A DNA stretch of 64,000 nt from Anaspis maculata (Eukaryota; Arthropoda; Insecta; Coleoptera; Scraptiidae): positions 6,696,001 through 6,760,000 of the forward strand of contig OX421968.1 in assembly GCA_949128115.1 (NCBI GenBank). Direction: 5' to 3'. Shown here in pieces: positions 24,416 to 39,300 of this stretch (position 1 is the stretch's first letter; each line of letters begins with the position of its first letter). The position numbers and the translations under genes were made by a program. The notes under the pieces were generated by a model, which was not told the origin of the DNA, made no database searches, and saw nothing but the letters and a program-made list of their open reading frames with translations.

Positions 24416-27400
24416 TGACTCCAGGCTCCAACCCACGTGACTTCAGGCTTCAACCCACGTGACTTTTAAAACGATCGGTCATCACTTTTGATGTTGGCAG
24501 CTACTTGTTCCAAACGCAACATCTGACGAACGAACACAAATATAAAAGAAAAGACACAATAGTTATCCAAAAAGTTCAGGTTTTAACCCACGTGACTTCA
24601 GGCTTCAACCCACGTGACTTCAGGCTTCAACCCACGTGACTTCAGGCTTCAACCCACGTGACTTTTAACACGATCGGTCACCACTTTTGGAGTTGACAGC
24701 TACTTGTTCCAAACGCAACATCTGACGAACGAACACAAATATCAAAAAACTAAAGACACAATTGTAATCCAAAAAGTTCAGGTTTTCTCCCACGTGACTT
24801 CAGGCTTCAACCCACGTGACTTTTGAAACGATCGGTCACCACTTTTGATGTTGGCAGCTACTTGTTCCAAACGCAACATCTGACGAACGAACACAAATAT
24901 AGAAGGAAAGACACAATTGGTATCCAAAAAGTTCAGGTTTTAGCCCACGTGACTTCAGGCATCAACCCACGTGACTTCAGGCTTCAACCCACGTGACTTC
25001 AGGCTTCAACCCACGTGACTTTTAAAACGATCGGTCACCACTTTTGATGTTGGCAGCTACTTGTTCCAAACGCAACATCTGACGAACGAACACAAATATA
25101 GAAGGAAAGACACAATTGTTATCCAAAAAGTTCAGGTTTTAACACACGTGACTTCAGGCTTCAACCCACGTGACTTTGAAAACGATCGGTCACCACTTTT
25201 GAAGTTGGCAGCTACTCTTTCCAAACGCAACATCTGACGATCGAACACAAATATAGAAGAAAAGACACAATTGTTATCCAAAAAAATCAGATTTCAACCC
25301 ACGTGACTTCAGGCTTCAACCCACGTGACTTCAGGCTTCAACCCACGTGACTTTGTAAACGATCGGTCACCACTTTTGAAGTTGGCAGCTACTCTTTCCA
25401 AACGCAACATCTGACGAACGAACACAAATATAGAAAAAAAGACACAATTGTTATCCAAAAAGTTCAGGTTTGAACCCACGTGACTCCAGGCTCCAACCCA
25501 CGTGACTTCAGGCTTCAACCCACGTGACTTTTAAAACGATCGGTCACCACTTTTGATGTTGGCAGCTACTTGTTCCAAACGCAACATCTGACGAACGAAC
25601 ACAAATATCAAAAAAAGGACACAATTGTTATCCAAAAAGTTCAGGCTTCAACCCACGTGACTTCAGGCTTCAACCCACGTGACTCCAGGTTTCAACCCAC
25701 GTGACTTTTGAAACGATCGGTCAACACTTTTGGAGTTGGCAGCTACTTGTTCCAAACGCAACATCTGACGAACGAACACAAATATCAATAAACTAAAGAC
25801 ACAATTGTTATCCAAAAAGTTCAGGTTTTAACCCACGTGACTTCAGGCTTCAACCCACGTGACTTTTCAAATGATCGGTCACCACTTTTGGAGTTGACAG
25901 CTACTTGTTCCAAAGCAACAACTGACGAACGAACACAAATATAGAAAAAAAGACACAATTGTTACACAAAAAGTTCAGGTTTGGACCCACGTGACTCCAG
26001 GCTCCAACCCACGTGACTTCAGGCTTCAACCCACGTGACTTTTAAAACGATCGGTCACCACTTTTGATGTTGGCAGCTACTTGTTCCAAACGCAACATCT
26101 GACGAACGAACACAAATATAGAAGGAAAGACACAATTGTTATCCAAAAAGTTCAGGTTTTAACCCACGTGACTTCAGGCTTCAACCCACGTGACTTCAGG
26201 CTTCAATCCACGTGACTTTGAAAACGATCGGTCACCACTTTTGAAGTTGGCAGCTACTCTTTCCAAACGCAACATCTGACGAACGAACACAAATATAGAA
26301 AAAAAGACACAATTGTTACACAAAAAGTTCAGGTTTGAACCCACGTGACTCCAGGCTCCAACCCACGTGACTTCAGGCTTCAACCCACGTGACTTTTGAA
26401 ACGATCCGTCACCACTTTTGGAGTTAGCAGCTACTTGTTCCAATCGCAACATCTGACGAACGAACACAAATATGCAAAAAAAAGACACAATTGTTATCCA
26501 AAAAGTTCAGGCTTCAACCCACGTGACTTCAGGCTTCATTCCTCGTGACTCCAGGCTTCAACCCACGTGACTTTTAAAACGATCGGTTACCACTTTTGAT
26601 GTTGGCAGCTACTTGTTCCAAACGCAACATCTGACGAACGAACACAAATAAAGAAGAAAAGACACATTTGTTATCCAAAAAGTTCAGGTTTCAACCCACG
26701 TGACTTCAGGCTTCAACCCACGTGACTCCAGGCTTCAACCCACGTGACTTCAGGCTTCAACCCACGTGACTTTCAAAACGATCGGTCACCACTTTTGGAG
26801 TTGGCAGCTACTTGTTCCAAACGCAACATCTGACGAACGAACACAAATATCAAAAAACTAAAGACACAATTGTTATTCAAAAAGTTCAGGTTTTTACCCA
26901 CGTGACTCCAGGCTTCAACCCACGTGACTTCAGGCTTCAACCCACGTGACTTTTGAAACGATCGGTCACCACTTTTGATGTTGGCAGCTACTTGTTCCAA
27001 ACGCAACATCTGACGAACGAACACAAATAAAGAAAAAAAGACACAATTGTTATCCTAAAAGTTCAGGTTTGAACCCACGTTACTTCAGGCTCCAACCCAC
27101 GTGACTTCAGGCTTCAACCCACGTGACTTTTAAAACGATCGGTCACCACTTTTGATGTTGGCAGCTACTTGTTCCAAACGCAACATCCGACGAACGAACA
27201 CAAATATGGAAGAAAAGACACAATTGTTATCCAAAAAGTTCAGGTTTTAACCCACGTGACTTCAGGCTTCAACCCACTTGACTTCAGGCTTCAACCCACG
27301 TGACTTCAGGCTTCAACCCACGTGACTTCAGGCTCCAACCCACGTGACTTCAGGCTTAAACCCACGTGACTTTTGAAACGATCGGTCACCACTTTTGGAG

Positions 27401-30400
27401 TTGGCAGCCACTTGTTCCAAACGCAACATCTGACGAACGAACACAAATATCAAAAAAAAATGACGGAATTGTTATCCAAAAAGTTCAGGTTTGAACCCAC
27501 GTGACTCTAGGCTCCAACCCACGAGACTTCAGGCTTCAACCCACGTGACTTATGAAACGATCGGTCACCACTCTTGATGTTGGCAGCTTCTTGTTCCAAA
27601 CGCAACATCTGACGAACGAACACAAATATAGAAGAAAAGACACAATTGTTATCCAAAAAGTTCAGGTTTTAACCCACGTGACTTCAGGCTTCAACCCACG
27701 TGACTTCAGGCTTCAACCCACGTGACTTCGGGCTTCAACCCACGTGACTTATGAAACGATCGGTCACCACTCTTGATGTTGGCAGCTTCTTGTTCCAAAC
27801 GCAACATCTGACGAACGAACACAAATATAGAAGAAAAGACACAATTGTTATCCAAAAAGTTCAGGTTTTAACCCACGTGACTTCAGGCTTCAACCCACGT
27901 GACTTCAGGCTTCAACCCACGTGACTTCGGGCTTCAACCCACGTGACTTTGGAAACGATCGGTCACCACTTTTGAAGTTGGCAGCTACTTGTTCCAAACG
28001 CAACATCCGACGAACGAACACAAATATAGAAGAAAAGTCACAATTATTATCCAAAAAGTTCAGGTTTTAACCCACGTGACTTCAAGCTTCAACCCACGTG
28101 ACTCCAGGCTTCAACCCACGTGACTTTGAAAACGATCGGTCACCACTTTTGGAGTTGGCAGCTACTTGTTCCAAACGCAACATCTGACGAACGAACACAA
28201 ATATAAAAAAACTAAAGACACAATTGTTATCCAAAAAATTCAGGTTTTTACCCACGTGACTTCAGGCTTCAACCCACGTGACTTTTGAAACGATCGGTCA
28301 CCACTTTTGATGTTGGCAGCTACTTGTTCCAAACGCAACATCTGACGACCGAACACAAATATAGAGAAAAAGACACAATTGTTATCCAAAAAAGTCAGGT
28401 TTTAACCCACGTGACTTCAGGCTCCAACCCACGTGACTTTTAAAACGATCGGTCACCACTTTTGGAGTTGGCAGCTTCTTGTTCCAAACGCAACATCTGA
28501 CGAACGAACACAAATATCAAAAAAAAATGACGAAATTGTTATCCAAAAAATTCAGGTTTGAACCCACGTGCTCCAGGCTCCAACCCACGAGACTTTAGGC
28601 TTCAACCCACGTGACTTTCAGAACGATCGGTCACCACTTTTGATGTTGGCAGCTTCTTGTTCCAAACGCAACATCTGACGAACAAACACAAATATAGAAG
28701 AAAAGACACAATTGTCATCCAAAAAGTTCAGGTTTTAACACACGTGACTTCAGGCTTCAACCCACGTGACTTCAGGCTTCAACCCACGTGACTTCAGGCT
28801 CCAACCCACGTGACTTTGAAAACGATCGGTCACCACTTTTGAAGTTGGCAGCTACTCTTTCCAAACGCAACATCTGACGAACGAACACAAATATAGAAGA
28901 AAAGACACAATTGTCATCCAAAAAAATCAGGTTTCAACCCACGTGACTTCAGGCTTCAACCCACGTGACTTCAGGCTTCAACCCACGTGACTTCAGGCTT
29001 CAACCTACGTGACTTCGGGCTTCAACCCACGTGACTTTGGAAACGATCGGTCACCACTTTTGAAGATGGCAGCTACTCTTTCCAAACGCAACATCTGACG
29101 AACGAACACAAATATAGAAAAAAAGACACAATTGTTATCCAAAAAGTACAGGTTTGAACCCACGTGACTTCAGGCTCCAACCCACGTGACTTCAGGCTTC
29201 AACCCACGTGACTTTGAAAACGATCGGTCACCACTTTTGATGTTAGCAGCTACTTGTTCCAAACGCAACATCCGACGAACGAACACAAATATAGAAGAAA
29301 AGTCACAATTGTTATCCAAAAAGTTCAGGTTTTAACCCACGTGACTTCAGGCTTCTACCCACGTGACTTCAGGCTTCAACCCACGTGACTTTTAAAACGA
29401 TCGGTCACCACTTTAGGAGTTGGCAGCTACTTGTTCCAAACGCAACATCTGACGAACGAACACAAATATCAAAAAACTAAAGACACAATTGTTATCCAAG
29501 AAATTCAGGTTTTTACCCACGTGACTTCAGGCTTCAACCTACGTGACTTCAGGCTTCAACCCACGTGACTTTTGAAACGATCGGTCACCACTTTTGATGT
29601 TGGCAGCTACTTGTTCCAAACGCAACATCTGACGACCGAACACAAATATAGAGAAAAAGACACAATTGTTATCCAAAAAAATCAGGTTTTAACCCACGTG
29701 ACTTCAGGCTCCAACCCACGTGACTTTTAAAACGATCGGTCACCACTTTTGGAGTTGGCAGCTTCTTGTTCCAAACGCAACATCTGACGAACGAACACAA
29801 ATATAAAAAAAAAATGACGAAATTGTTATCCAAAAAATTCAGGTTTGAACCCACGTGACTCCAGGCTCCAACCCACGTGACTTCAGGCTTCAACCCACGT
29901 GACTTTTAAAACGATCGGTCATCACTTTTGATGTTGGCAGCTACTTGTTCCAAACGCAACATCTGACGAACGAACACAAATATAAAAGAAAAGACACAAT
30001 AGTTATCCAAAAAGTTCAGGTTTTAACCCACGTGACTTCAGGCTTCAACCCACGTGACTTCAGGCTTCAACCCACGTGACTTTTAACACGATCGGTCACC
30101 ACTTTTGGAGTTGGCAGCTACTTGTTCCAAACGCAACATCTGACGAACGAACACAAATATCAAAAAACTAAAGACACAATTGTTATCCAAAAAGTTCAGG
30201 TTTTCTCCCACGTGACTTCAGGCTCCAACCCACGTGACTTCAGGCTCCAACCCACGTGACTTTTAAAACGATCGGTCACCACTTTTGGAGTTGGCAGCTT
30301 CTTGTTCCAAACGCAACATCTGACGAACGAACACAAATATAAAAAAAAAATGACGAAATTGTTATCCAAAAAATTCAGGTTTGAACCCACGTGCTCCAGG

Positions 30401-30859
30401 CTCCAACCCACGTGACTTTAGGCTTCAACCCACGTGACTTTCAGAACGATCGGTCACCACTTTTGATGTTGGCAGCTTCTTGTTCCAAACGCAACATCTG
30501 ACGAACAAACACAAATATAGAAGAAAAGACACAATTGTTATCCAAAAAGTTCAGGTTTTAACCCACGTGACTTCAGGCTTCAACCCACGTGACTTCAGGC
30601 TCCAACCCACGTGACTTTAGGCTTCAACCCACGTGACTTTCAGAACGATCGGTCACCACTTTTGATGTTGGCAGCTTCTTGTTCCAAACGCAACATCTGA
30701 CGAACAAACACAAATATAGAAGAAAAGACACAATTGTTATCCAAAAAGTTCAGGTTTTAACCCACGTGACTTCAGGCTTCAACCCACGTGACTTCAGGCT
30801 TCAACCCACGTGACTTTAGGCTCCAACCCACGTGACTTTGAAAACGATCGGTCACCACT

Positions 30860-32130
30860 TTTGAAGTTGGCAGCTACTCTTTCCAAACGCAACATCTGAC
30901 GAACGAACACAAATATAGAAGAAAAGACACAATTGTCATCCAAAAAAATCAGGTTTCAACCCACGTGACTTCAGGCTTCAACCCACGTGACTTCAGGCTT
31001 CAACCCACGTGACTTCGGGCTTTAACCCACGTGACTTTGGAAACGATCGGTCACCACTTTTGAAGATGGCAGCTACTCTTTCCAAACGCAACATCTGACG
31101 AACGAACACAAATATAGAAAAAAAGACACAATTGTTATCCAAAAAGTACAGGTTTGAACCCACGTGACTTCAGGCTCCAACCCACGTGACTTCAGGCTTC
31201 AACCCACGTGACTTTGAAAACGATCGGTCACCACTTTTGGAGTTGGCAGCTACTTGTTCCAAACGCAACATCTGACGAACGAACACAAATATCAAAAAAC
31301 TAAAGACACAATTGTTATCCAAGAAATTCAGGTTTTTACCCACGTGACTTCAGGCTTCAACCCACGTGACTTCAGGCTTCAACCCACGTGACTTTTAAAA
31401 CGATCGGTCACCACTTTTGATGTTGGCAGCTACTTGTTCCAAACGCAACATCTGACGACCGAACACAAATATAGAGAAAAAGACACAATAGTTATCCAAA
31501 AAGTTCAGGTTTTAACCCACGTGACTCCAGGCTTCAACCCACGTGACTTCAGGCTTCAACCCACGTGACTTTTACAACGATCGGTCACCACTTTTGGAGT
31601 TGGCAGCTACTTGTTCCAAACGCAACATCTGACGAACGAACACAAATATCAAAAAACTAAAGACACAATTGTTATCCCAAAAGTTCAGGTTTTCTCCCAC
31701 GTGACTTCAGGCTTCAACCCACGTGACTTTTAAAACGATCGGTCACCACTTTTGATGTTGGCAGCTACTTGTTCCAAACGCAACATCTGACGAACGAACA
31801 CAAATATAGAAGGAAAGACACAATTGTTATCCAAAAAGTTCAGGTTTCAGCCCACGTGACTTCAGGCGTCAACCCACGTGACTTCAGGCTTCAACCCACG
31901 TGACTTCAGGCTTCAACCCACGTGACTTCAGGCTTCAACCCACGTGACTTTTAAAACGATCGGTCACCACTTTTGATGTTGGCAGCTACTTGTTCCAAAC
32001 GCAACATCTGACGAACGAACACAAATATAGAAGAAAATACACAATTGTTATCCAAAAAGTTCAGGTTTTAACACACGTGACTTCAGGCTTCAACCCACGT
32101 GACTTTGAAAACGATCGGTCACCACTTTTG
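30860..32130. repeat. 2.0 kb satellite duplication, copy 1
   Basis: Shares a run of markers with 32866-34160: TTGTCATCCA with TTTCAACC, AAGATGGCAGC, CCAAGAAATTCAGG, TCCCAAAAGTTCAGG and AGGCGTCAACC. The offset is 2,006 bp at the left and 2,027 bp from the middle on. The 21 bp change is explained by the small tandem duplication at 33133-33174 in copy 2. Copy 1 ends in a hybrid unit near 32125-32290 (TTTTGAAGTTGGCTGC) that joins two unit types which lie about 370 bp apart in copy 2. Confidence 0.82.
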
Positions 32131-32865
32131 AAGTTGGCTGCTACTTGTTCCAAACGCAACATCTGACGAACGAACACAAATATATAAAAAAAAGACACAA
32201 TTGTTATCCAAAAAGTTCAGGCTTCAACCCACGTGACTTCAGGCTTCAACCCACGTGACTCCAGGCTTCAACCCACGTGACTTTTGAAACGATCGGTCAA
32301 CACTTTTGGAGTTGGCAGCTACTTGTTCCAAACGCAACATCTGACGAACGAACACAAATATCAATAAACTAAAGACACAATTGTTATCCAAAAAGTTCAG
32401 GTTTTAACCCACGTGACTTCAGGCTTCAACCCACGTGACTTCAGGCTTCAACCCACGTGACTTTTCGAATGATCGGTCACCACTTTTGGAGTTGACAGCT
32501 ACTTGTTCCAAAGCAACAACTGACGAACGAACACAAATATCAATAAACTAAAGACACAATTGTTATCCAAAAAGTTCAGGTTTTAACCCACGTGACTTCA
32601 GACTTCAACCCACGTGATTTCAGGCTTCAACCCACGTGATTTCAGGCTTCAACCCACGTGACTCCAAGCTTCAACCCACGTGACTTTTGAAACGATCCGT
32701 CACCACTTTTGGAGTTTGCAGCTACTTGTTCCAAACGCAACATCTGACGAACGAACACAAATATCAAAAAAAAGAAGACACAATTGTTATCCAAAAAGTT
32801 CAGGCTTCAACCCACGTGACTCCAGGCTTCAACCCACGTGACTTTTGAAACGATCGGTCACCACT

Positions 32866-34160
32866 TTTGAAGTTGGCAGCTACTTTTTCCAAACGCAACA
32901 TCTGACGAACGAACACAAATATAGAAGAAAAGACACAATTGTCATCCAGAAAAATCAGGTTTCAACCCACGTGACTTCAGGCTTCAACCCACGTGACTTC
33001 AGGCTTCAACCCACGTGACTTCGGGCTTTAACCCACGTGACTTTGGAAACGATCGGTCACCACTTTTGAAGATGGCAGCTACTCTTTCCAAACGCAACAT
33101 CTGACGAACGAACACAAATATAGAAAAAAAGACAAAATTGTTATCCAAAAAGTCACAATTGTTATCCAAAAAGTACAGGTTTGAACCCACGTGACTTCAG
33201 GCTCCAACCCACGTGACTTCAGGCTTCAACCCACGTGACTTTGAAAACGATCGGTCACCACTTTTGGAGTTGGCAGCTACTTGTTCCAAACGCAACATCT
33301 GACGAACGAACACAAATATCAAAAAACTAAAGACACAATTGTTATCCAAGAAATTCAGGTTTTTACCCACGTGACTTCAGGCTTCAACCCACGTGACTTC
33401 AGGCTTCAACCCACGTGACTTTTAAAACGATCGGTCACCACTTTTGATGTTGGCAGCTACTTGTTCCAAACGCAACATCTGACGACCGAACACAAATATA
33501 GAGAAAAAGACACAATAGTTATCCAAAAAGTTCAGGTTTTAACCCACGTGACTCCAGGCTTCAACCCACGTGACTTCAGGCTTCAACCCACGTGACTTTT
33601 ACAACGATCGGTCACCACTTTTGGAGTTGGCAGCTACTTGTTCCAAACGCAACATCTGACGAACGAACACAAATATCAAAAAACTAAAGACACAATTGTT
33701 ATCCCAAAAGTTCAGGTTTTCTCCCACGTGACTTCAGGCTTCAACCCACGTGACTTTTAAAACGATCGGTCACCACTTTTGATGTTGGCAGCTACTTGTT
33801 CCAAACGCAACATCTGACGAACGAACACAAATATAGAAGGAAAGACACAATTGTTATCCAAAAAGTTCAGGTTTTAGCCCACGTGACTTCAGGCGTCAAC
33901 CCACGTGACTTCAGGCTTCAACCCACGTGACTTCAGGCTTCAACCCACGTGACTTCAGGCTTCAACCCACGTGACTTTTAAAACGATCGGTCACCACTTT
34001 TGATGTTGGCAGCTACTTGTTCCAAACGCAACATCTGACGAACGAACACAAATATAGAAGAAAATACACAATTGTTATCCAAAAAGTTCAGGTTTTAACA
34101 CACGTGACTTCAGGCTTCAACCCACGTGACTTTGAAAACGATCGGTCACCACTTTTGAAG
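32866..34160. repeat. 2.0 kb satellite duplication, copy 2
   Basis: Partner of 30860-32130. A third related stretch with the same markers lies at 39.4 to 41.3 kb, and a fourth partial one at about 53.6 to 54.5 kb. Confidence 0.8.
33133..33174. repeat. 21 bp tandem duplication around the ACAATTGT box
   Basis: 33133-33153 and 33154-33174 are tandem copies of the stretch ATTGTTATCCAAAAAGT with its preceding bases; they differ by one base (CAAAATTG against CACAATTG). No other unit that I read has this doubled box. Confidence 0.9.
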
Positions 34161-36380
34161 TTGGCAGCTACTCTTTCCAAACGCAACATCTGACGAACGA
34201 ACACAAATATAGAAGAAAAGACACAATTGTTATCCAAAAAAATCAGGTTTCAACCCACGTGACTTCAGGCTTCAACCCACGTGACTTCAGGCTTCAACCC
34301 ACGTGACTTCAGGCTTCAACCCACGTGACTTTGTAAACGATCGGTCACCACTTTTGAAGTTGGCAGCTACTCTTTCCAAACGCAACATCTGACGAACGAA
34401 CACAAATATAGAAAAAAAGACACAATTGTTATCCAAAAAGTTCAGGTTTGAACCCACGTGACTCCAGGCTCCAACCCACGTGACTTCAGGCTTCAACCCA
34501 CGTGACTTTTAAAACGATCGGTCACCACTTTTGATGTTGGCTGCTACTTGTTCCAAACGCAACATCTGACGAACGAACACAAATATATAAAAAAAAGACA
34601 CAATTGTTATCCAAAAAGTTCAGGCTTCAACCCACGTGACTTCAGGCTTCAACCCACGTGACTCCAGGCTTCAACCCACGTGACTTTTGAAACGATCGGT
34701 CAACACTTTTGGAGTTGGCAGCTACTTGTTCCAAACGCAACATCTGACGAACGAACACAAATATCAATAAACTAAAGACACAATTGTTATCCAAAAAGTT
34801 CAGGTTTTAACCCACGTGACTTCAGGCTTCAACCCACGTGACTTCAGGCTTCAACCCACGTGACTTTTCGAATGATCGGTCACCACTTTTGGAGTTGACA
34901 GCTACTTGTTCCAAAGCAACAACTGACGAACGAACACAAATATCAATAAACTAAAGACACAATTGTTATCCAAAAAGTTCAGGTTTTAACCCACGTGACT
35001 TCAGACTTCAACCCACGTGATTTCAGGCTTCAACCCACGTGATTTCAGGCTTCAACCCACGTGACTCCAAGCTTCAACCCACGTGACTTTTGAAACGATC
35101 CGTCACCACTTTTGGAGTTTGCAGCTACTTGTTCCAAACGCAACATCTGACGAACGAACACAAATATCAAAAAAAAGAAGACACAATTGTTATCCAAAAA
35201 GTTCAGGCTTCAACCCACGTGACTCCAGGCTTCAACCCACGTGACTTTTGAAACGATCGGTCACCACTTTTGGAGTTGGCAGCTACTTGTTCCAAACGCA
35301 ACATCTGGCGAACGAACACAAATATAGAAGAAAAGACACAATAGTTATCCAAAAAGTTCAGGTTTTAACCCACGTGACTTCAGGCTTCAACCCACGTGAC
35401 TCCAAGCTTAAACCCACGTGACTTTTGAAACGATCCGTCACCACTTTTGGAGTTGGCAGCTACTTGTTCCAAACGCAACATCTGACGAACGAACACAGAT
35501 ATAAAAAAAAAGACACAATTGTTATCCAAAAAGTTCAGGCTTCGACCCACGTGACTTCAGACTTCAACCCACGTGACTCCAAGCTTCAACCCACGTAACT
35601 TTTGAAACGATCCGTCACCACTTTTGGAGTTGGCAGCTACTTGTTCCAAACGCAACATCTGACGAACAAACACAAATATCAAAAAACTAAAGACACAATT
35701 GTTATTCAAAAAGTTCAGGTTTTTACCCACGTGACTTCAGGCTTCAACCCACGTGACTTTAGGCTTCAACCCACGTGACTTTTGAAACGATCGGTCACCA
35801 CTTTTGATGTTGGCAGCTACTTGTTCCAAACGCAACATCTGACGAACGAACACAAATAAAGAAAAAAAGACACAATTGTTATCCAAAAAGTTCAGTTTTG
35901 AACCCACGTGACTTCAGGCTCCAACCCACGTGACTTAAGGCTTCAACCCACGTGACTTTTAAAACGATCGGTCACCACTTTTGATGTTGGCAGCTACTTG
36001 TTCCAAACGCAACATCCGACAAACGAACACAAATATGGAAGAAGAGACACAATTGTTATCCTAAAAGTTCAGGTTTTAACCCACGTGACTTCAGGCTTCA
36101 ACCCACGTGACTTCAGGCTTCAACCCACGTGACTTCAGGCTTCAACCCACGTGACTTCAGGCTTCATTCCTCGTGACTCCAGGCTTCAACCCACGTGACT
36201 TTTAAAACGATCGGTTACCACTTTTGATGTTGGCAGCTACTTGTTCCAAACGCAACATCTGACGAACGAACACAAATAAAGAAGAAAAGACACATTTGTT
36301 ATCCAAAAAGTTCAGGTTTCAACCCACGTGACTTCAGGCTTCAACCCACGTGACTCCAGGCTTCAACCCACGTGACTTCA

Positions 36381-39300
36381 GGCTTCAACCCACGTGACTT
36401 TCAAAACGATCGGTCACCACTTTTGGAGTTGGCAGCTACTTGTTCCAAACGCAACATCTGACGAACGAACACAAATATCAAAAAACTAAAGACACAATTG
36501 TTATTCAAAAAGTTCAGGTTTTTACCCACGTGACTCCAGGCTTCAACCCACGTGACTTCAGGCTTCAACCCACGTGACTTTTGAAACGATCGGTCACCAC
36601 TTTTGATGTTGGCAGCTACTTGTTCCAAACGCAACATCTGACGAACGAACACAAATAAAGAAAAAAAGACACAATTGTTATCCTAAAAGTTCAGGTTTGA
36701 ACCCACGTTACTTCAGGCTCCAACCCACGTGACTTCAGGCTTCAACCCACGTGACTTTTAAAACGATCGGTCACCACTTTTGATGTTGGCAGCTACTTGT
36801 TCCAAACGCAACATCCGACGAACGAACACAAATATGGAAGAAAAGACACAATTGTTATCCAAAAAGTTCAGGTTTTAACCCACGTGACTTCAGGCTTCAA
36901 CCCACTTGACTTCAGGCTTCAACCCACGTGACTTCAGGCTTCAACCCACGTGACTTCAGGCTCCAACCCACGTGACTTCAGGCTTAAACCCACGTGACTT
37001 TTGAAACGATCGGTCACCACTTTTGGAGTTGGCAGCCACTTGTTCCAAACGCAACATCTGACGAACGAACACAAATATGAAAAAAATAAAGACACAATTG
37101 TTATCCAAAAAGTTCAGGCTTCGACCCACGTGACCTCAGACTTCAACCCACGTGACTCCAAGCTTCAACCCATGTGACTTTTAAAACGATCCGTCACCAC
37201 TTTTGAAGTTGGCAGCTACTTGTTCCAAACGCAACATCTGACGAACGAACACAAATATCAAAAAAAAATGACGGAATTGTTATCCAAAAAGTTCAGGTTT
37301 GAACCCACGTGACTCTAGGCTCCAACCCACGAGACTTCAGGCTTCAACCCACGTGACTTATGAAACGATCGGTCACCACTCTTGATGTTGGCAGCTTCTT
37401 GTTCCAAACGCAACATCTGACGAACGAACACAAATATAGAAGAAAAGACACAATTGTTATCCAAAAAGTTCAGGTTTTAACCCACGTCACTTCAGGCTTC
37501 AACCCACGTGACTTCGGGCTTCAACCCACGTGACTTCGGGCTTCAACCCACGTGACTTTGGAAACGATCGGTCACCACTTTTGAAGTTGGCAGCTACTTG
37601 TTCCAAACGCAACATCCGACGAACGAACACAAATATAGAAGAAAAGTCACAATTATTATCCAAAAAGTTCAGGTTTTAACCCACGTGACTTCAAGCTTCA
37701 ACCCACGTGACTCCAGGCTTCAACCCACGTGACTTTGAAAACGATCGGTCACCACTTTTGGAGTTGGCAGCTACTTGTTCCAAACGCAACATCTGACGAA
37801 CGAACACAAATATAAAAAAACTAAAGACACAATTGTTATCCAAAAAATTCAGGTTTTTACCCACGTGACTTCAGGCTTCAACCCACGTGACTTTTGAAAC
37901 GATCGGTCACCACTTTTGATGTTGGCAGCTACTTGTTCCAAACGCAACATCTGACGACCGAACACAAATATAGAGAAAAAGACACAATTGTTATCCAAAA
38001 AAGTCAGGTTTTAACCCACGTGACTTCAGGCTCCAACCCACGTGACTTTTAAAACGATCGGTCACCACTTTTGGAGTTGGCAGCTTCTTGTTCCAAACGC
38101 AACATCTGACGAACGAACACAAATATCAAAAAAAAATGACGAAATTGTTATCCAAAAAATTCAGGTTTGAACCCACGTGCTCCAGGCTCCAACCCACGAG
38201 ACTTTAGGCTTCAACCCACGTGACTTTCAGAACGATCGGTCACCACTTTTGATGTTGGCAGCTTCTTGTTCCAAACGCAACATCTGACGAACAAACACAA
38301 ATATAGAAGAAAAGACACAATTGTCATCCAAAAAGTTCAGGTTTTAACACACGTGACTTCAGGCTTCAACCCACGTGACTTCAGGCTTCAACCCACGTGA
38401 CTTCAGGCTCCAACCCACGTGACTTTGAAAACGATCGGTCACCACTTTTGAAGTTGGCAGCTACTCTTTCCAAACGCAACATCTGACGAACGAACACAAA
38501 TATAGAAGAAAAGACACAATTGTCATCCAAAAAAATCAGGTTTCAACCCACGTGACTTCAGGCTTCAACCCACGTGACTTCAGGCTTCAACCCACGTGAC
38601 TTCAGGCTTCAACCCACGTGACTTCAGGCTTCAACCTACGTGACTTCGGGCTTCAACCCACGTGACTTTTAAAACGATCGGTCACCACTTTTGGAGTTGG
38701 CAGCTTCTTGTTCCAAACGCAACATCTGACGAACGAACACAAATATAAAAGAAAAGACACAATAGTTATCCAAAAAGTTCAGGTTTTAACCCACGTGACT
38801 TCAGGCTTCAACCCACGTGACTTCAGGCTTCAACCCACGTGACTTTTAACACGATCGGTCACCACTTTTGGAGTTGGCAGCTACTTGTTCCAAACGCAAC
38901 ATCTGACGAACGAACACAAATATCAAAAAACTAAAGACACAATTGTTATCCAAAAAGTTCAGGTTTTCTCCCACGTGACTTCAGGCTTCAACCCACGTGA
39001 CTTCAGGCTCCAACCCACGTGACTTTTAAAACGATCGGTCACCACTTTTGGAGTTGGCAGCTTCTTGTTCCAAACGCAACATCTGACGAACGAACACAAA
39101 TATAAAAAAAAAATGACGAAATTGTTATCCAAAAAATTCAGGTTTGAACCCACGTGCTCCAGGCTCCAACCCACGTGACTTTAGGCTTCAACCCACGTGA
39201 CTTTCAGAACGATCGGTCACCACTTTTGATGTTGGCAGCTTCTTGTTCCAAACGCAACATCTGACGAACAAACACAAATATAGAAGAAAAGACACAATTG

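Larger units (their letters stand above)
17331..26750. repeat. Mega-repeat, copy 2 (interrupted by a transposon)
   Basis: Begins with the marker unit near 17354 and follows copy 1 in order. Relative to copy 1 it contains one extra unit near 17957-18135 (GGCAGCCACTTG with linker AGGGAAAAAATAAAG) and a 65 bp internal deletion near 20517. It also has a 93 bp tandem duplication at 20991-21176 and the palindromic element at 22941-24410. The site matching that insertion in copy 1 is intact at 14702-14706. Confidence 0.75.
26751..36380. repeat. Mega-repeat, copy 3
   Basis: Runs from the marker unit near 26773. A unit near 27390-27550 joins the head of the GGCAGCCACTTG type to the GACGGAATTG tail. 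These are two separate adjacent units at 37005-37360, so one unit was lost by exchange here. The copy also contains 199 bp local duplications near 27548/27747 and 30415/30615, and the 2.0 kb duplication described separately. Confidence 0.7.
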
